In this document: in pieces, positions 40,079 to 40,182 of the stretch
Layout: every line of letters starts with the position of its first letter
How positions within the stretch are numbered: the stretch's first letter is position 1
Assembly (NCBI GenBank): GCA_035551835.1
Contig: DASZMN010000093.1
Span: forward strand, 1-40,182
DNA from: Bog-473 sp035551835
GTDB taxonomy: Bacteria > Actinomycetota > Acidimicrobiia > Acidimicrobiales > RAAP-2
Reading direction: 5' to 3'
DNA: 40,182 bases
Position numbers and translations under genes: made by a program
Notes under the pieces: model-generated
Databases searched by the model: none
Told to the model about the DNA's origin: nothing
The model's input: only the letters and a program-made list of their open reading frames with translations

Positions 40079-40182
40079 AGCCGTTCCAGGCCGAGCCGTT
40101 CCAGGCCGAGCCGTTCCAGGCCGAGCCGTTCCAGGCCGAGCCGTTCCAGGCCGAGCCGTTCCAGGCCGAGCCGTTCCAGGCC
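40065..40182 (-). CDS. Partial: C-terminus of a protein with AWNGS pentapeptide repeats
   Basis: On the minus strand the repeat reads Ala-Trp-Asn-Gly-Ser in one frame, seven full copies and a final AWN, and then a TGA that falls exactly where the repeat ends. Trp/Asn/Gly/Ser tandem tails of this kind are found at the C-terminus of secreted actinobacterial S8 peptidases, so this may be the end of such a gene lying outside the window. The other two minus frames are also open through the array: one (GLERL repeats) stops at 40021, overlapping the GGDEF/EAL start. The reading frame therefore is a choice, not a fact. Confidence 0.4.
   Translation of the reverse strand, partial: AWNGSAWNGSAWNGSAWNGSAWNGSAWNGSAWNGSAWN
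40069..40182. repeat. 15-bp tandem repeat, cut by the window end
   Basis: The unit TTCCAGGCCGAGCCG repeats without a single mismatch from 40069 to the last base, 7.6 copies, and the array continues past the edge. A period of 15 keeps every reading frame in phase and free of stops, consistent with a coding pentapeptide repeat. The perfect identity of the units suggests recent expansion or homogenisation, or an assembly artefact at a contig end. Confidence 0.95.

Noticed and set aside
40069..40182. CRISPR array or iteron cluster at the right edge
   Set aside because: The units adjoin without spacers and the period is only 15 bases; coding pentapeptide repeats explain it better.

Overview
The window is very GC-rich DNA from what looks like an actinobacterium, quite possibly of the Acidimicrobiia type. 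The evidence is: a mycothiol-type formaldehyde dehydrogenase (mycothiol is an actinobacterial thiol), a luciferase-like oxidoreductase of the F420-dependent kind, PspC-domain histidine kinases, DUF1707 and PadR proteins, and many GTG starts with 4-base GTGA overlaps. I saw no rRNA, tRNA, CRISPR array, transposase or integrase.

Layout. 1-311: a cold-shock protein with a clear terminator. 311-2999 (minus): a two-gene LuxR-type two-component system whose kinase carries an N-terminal PspC domain, followed by CysQ phosphatase. Divergent from it, 3343-7763 (plus): a free PspC protein, a DUF1707 protein, a cyclic-nucleotide-binding protein, an MMPL exporter and a RibD-C/DHFR-like reductase. 8043-11338 (plus): a UbiC-like chorismate lyase overlapping a second cold-shock protein, then a PadR-led set encoding a HAAS-like/TM/PASTA protein and two envelope proteins. 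11439-12924 (minus): a small conserved hypothetical protein and an aldo/keto reductase. 12935-15131 (minus) and 15354-19256 (plus): an OmpR-type two-component system divergent from a lipoprotein / membrane-fusion / ABC ATPase / FtsX-permease operon. 19401-24561 (plus): DUF35 and thiolase pair, methyltransferase, GNAT acetyltransferase, quinone-oxidoreductase-like enzyme, a decayed copy of the GNAT C-terminus, and a membrane-anchored lysozyme-like protein. 24636-26015 (minus): amidohydrolase. 26126-27159 (plus): two membrane proteins. 27225-30546 (plus): cytochrome P450, TetR regulator, LLM oxidoreductase and a hypothetical protein, behind a 24-bp perfect palindrome. 30647-35213 (plus): MscR, a gamma-glutamyltransferase-like enzyme and a fused ETF beta-alpha, all overlapping by 4 bases. 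35206-40024 (minus): GGDEF/EAL protein, then acyl-CoA mutase large and small subunits. 40057-40182: a 15-bp tandem repeat, probably the C-terminal tail of a protein entering from the right edge.

Points that deserve most attention. (1) The mutase pair would be auto-annotated as methylmalonyl-CoA mutase, but its two substrate-selecting positions are Phe and Gln, the isobutyryl-CoA mutase pattern. (2) The PadR operon appears to couple a cytosolic HAAS-like segment through one membrane span to an extracellular PASTA domain, a possible undescribed envelope sensor. (3) MscR, a GGT-like enzyme and a one-chain ETF form one translationally coupled unit. (4) A lipoprotein with two Cys-His repeats heads an ABC export operon beside its own two-component system. 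(5) A perfect palindrome precedes the P450/TetR operon. (6) The right edge carries an in-frame pentapeptide array.
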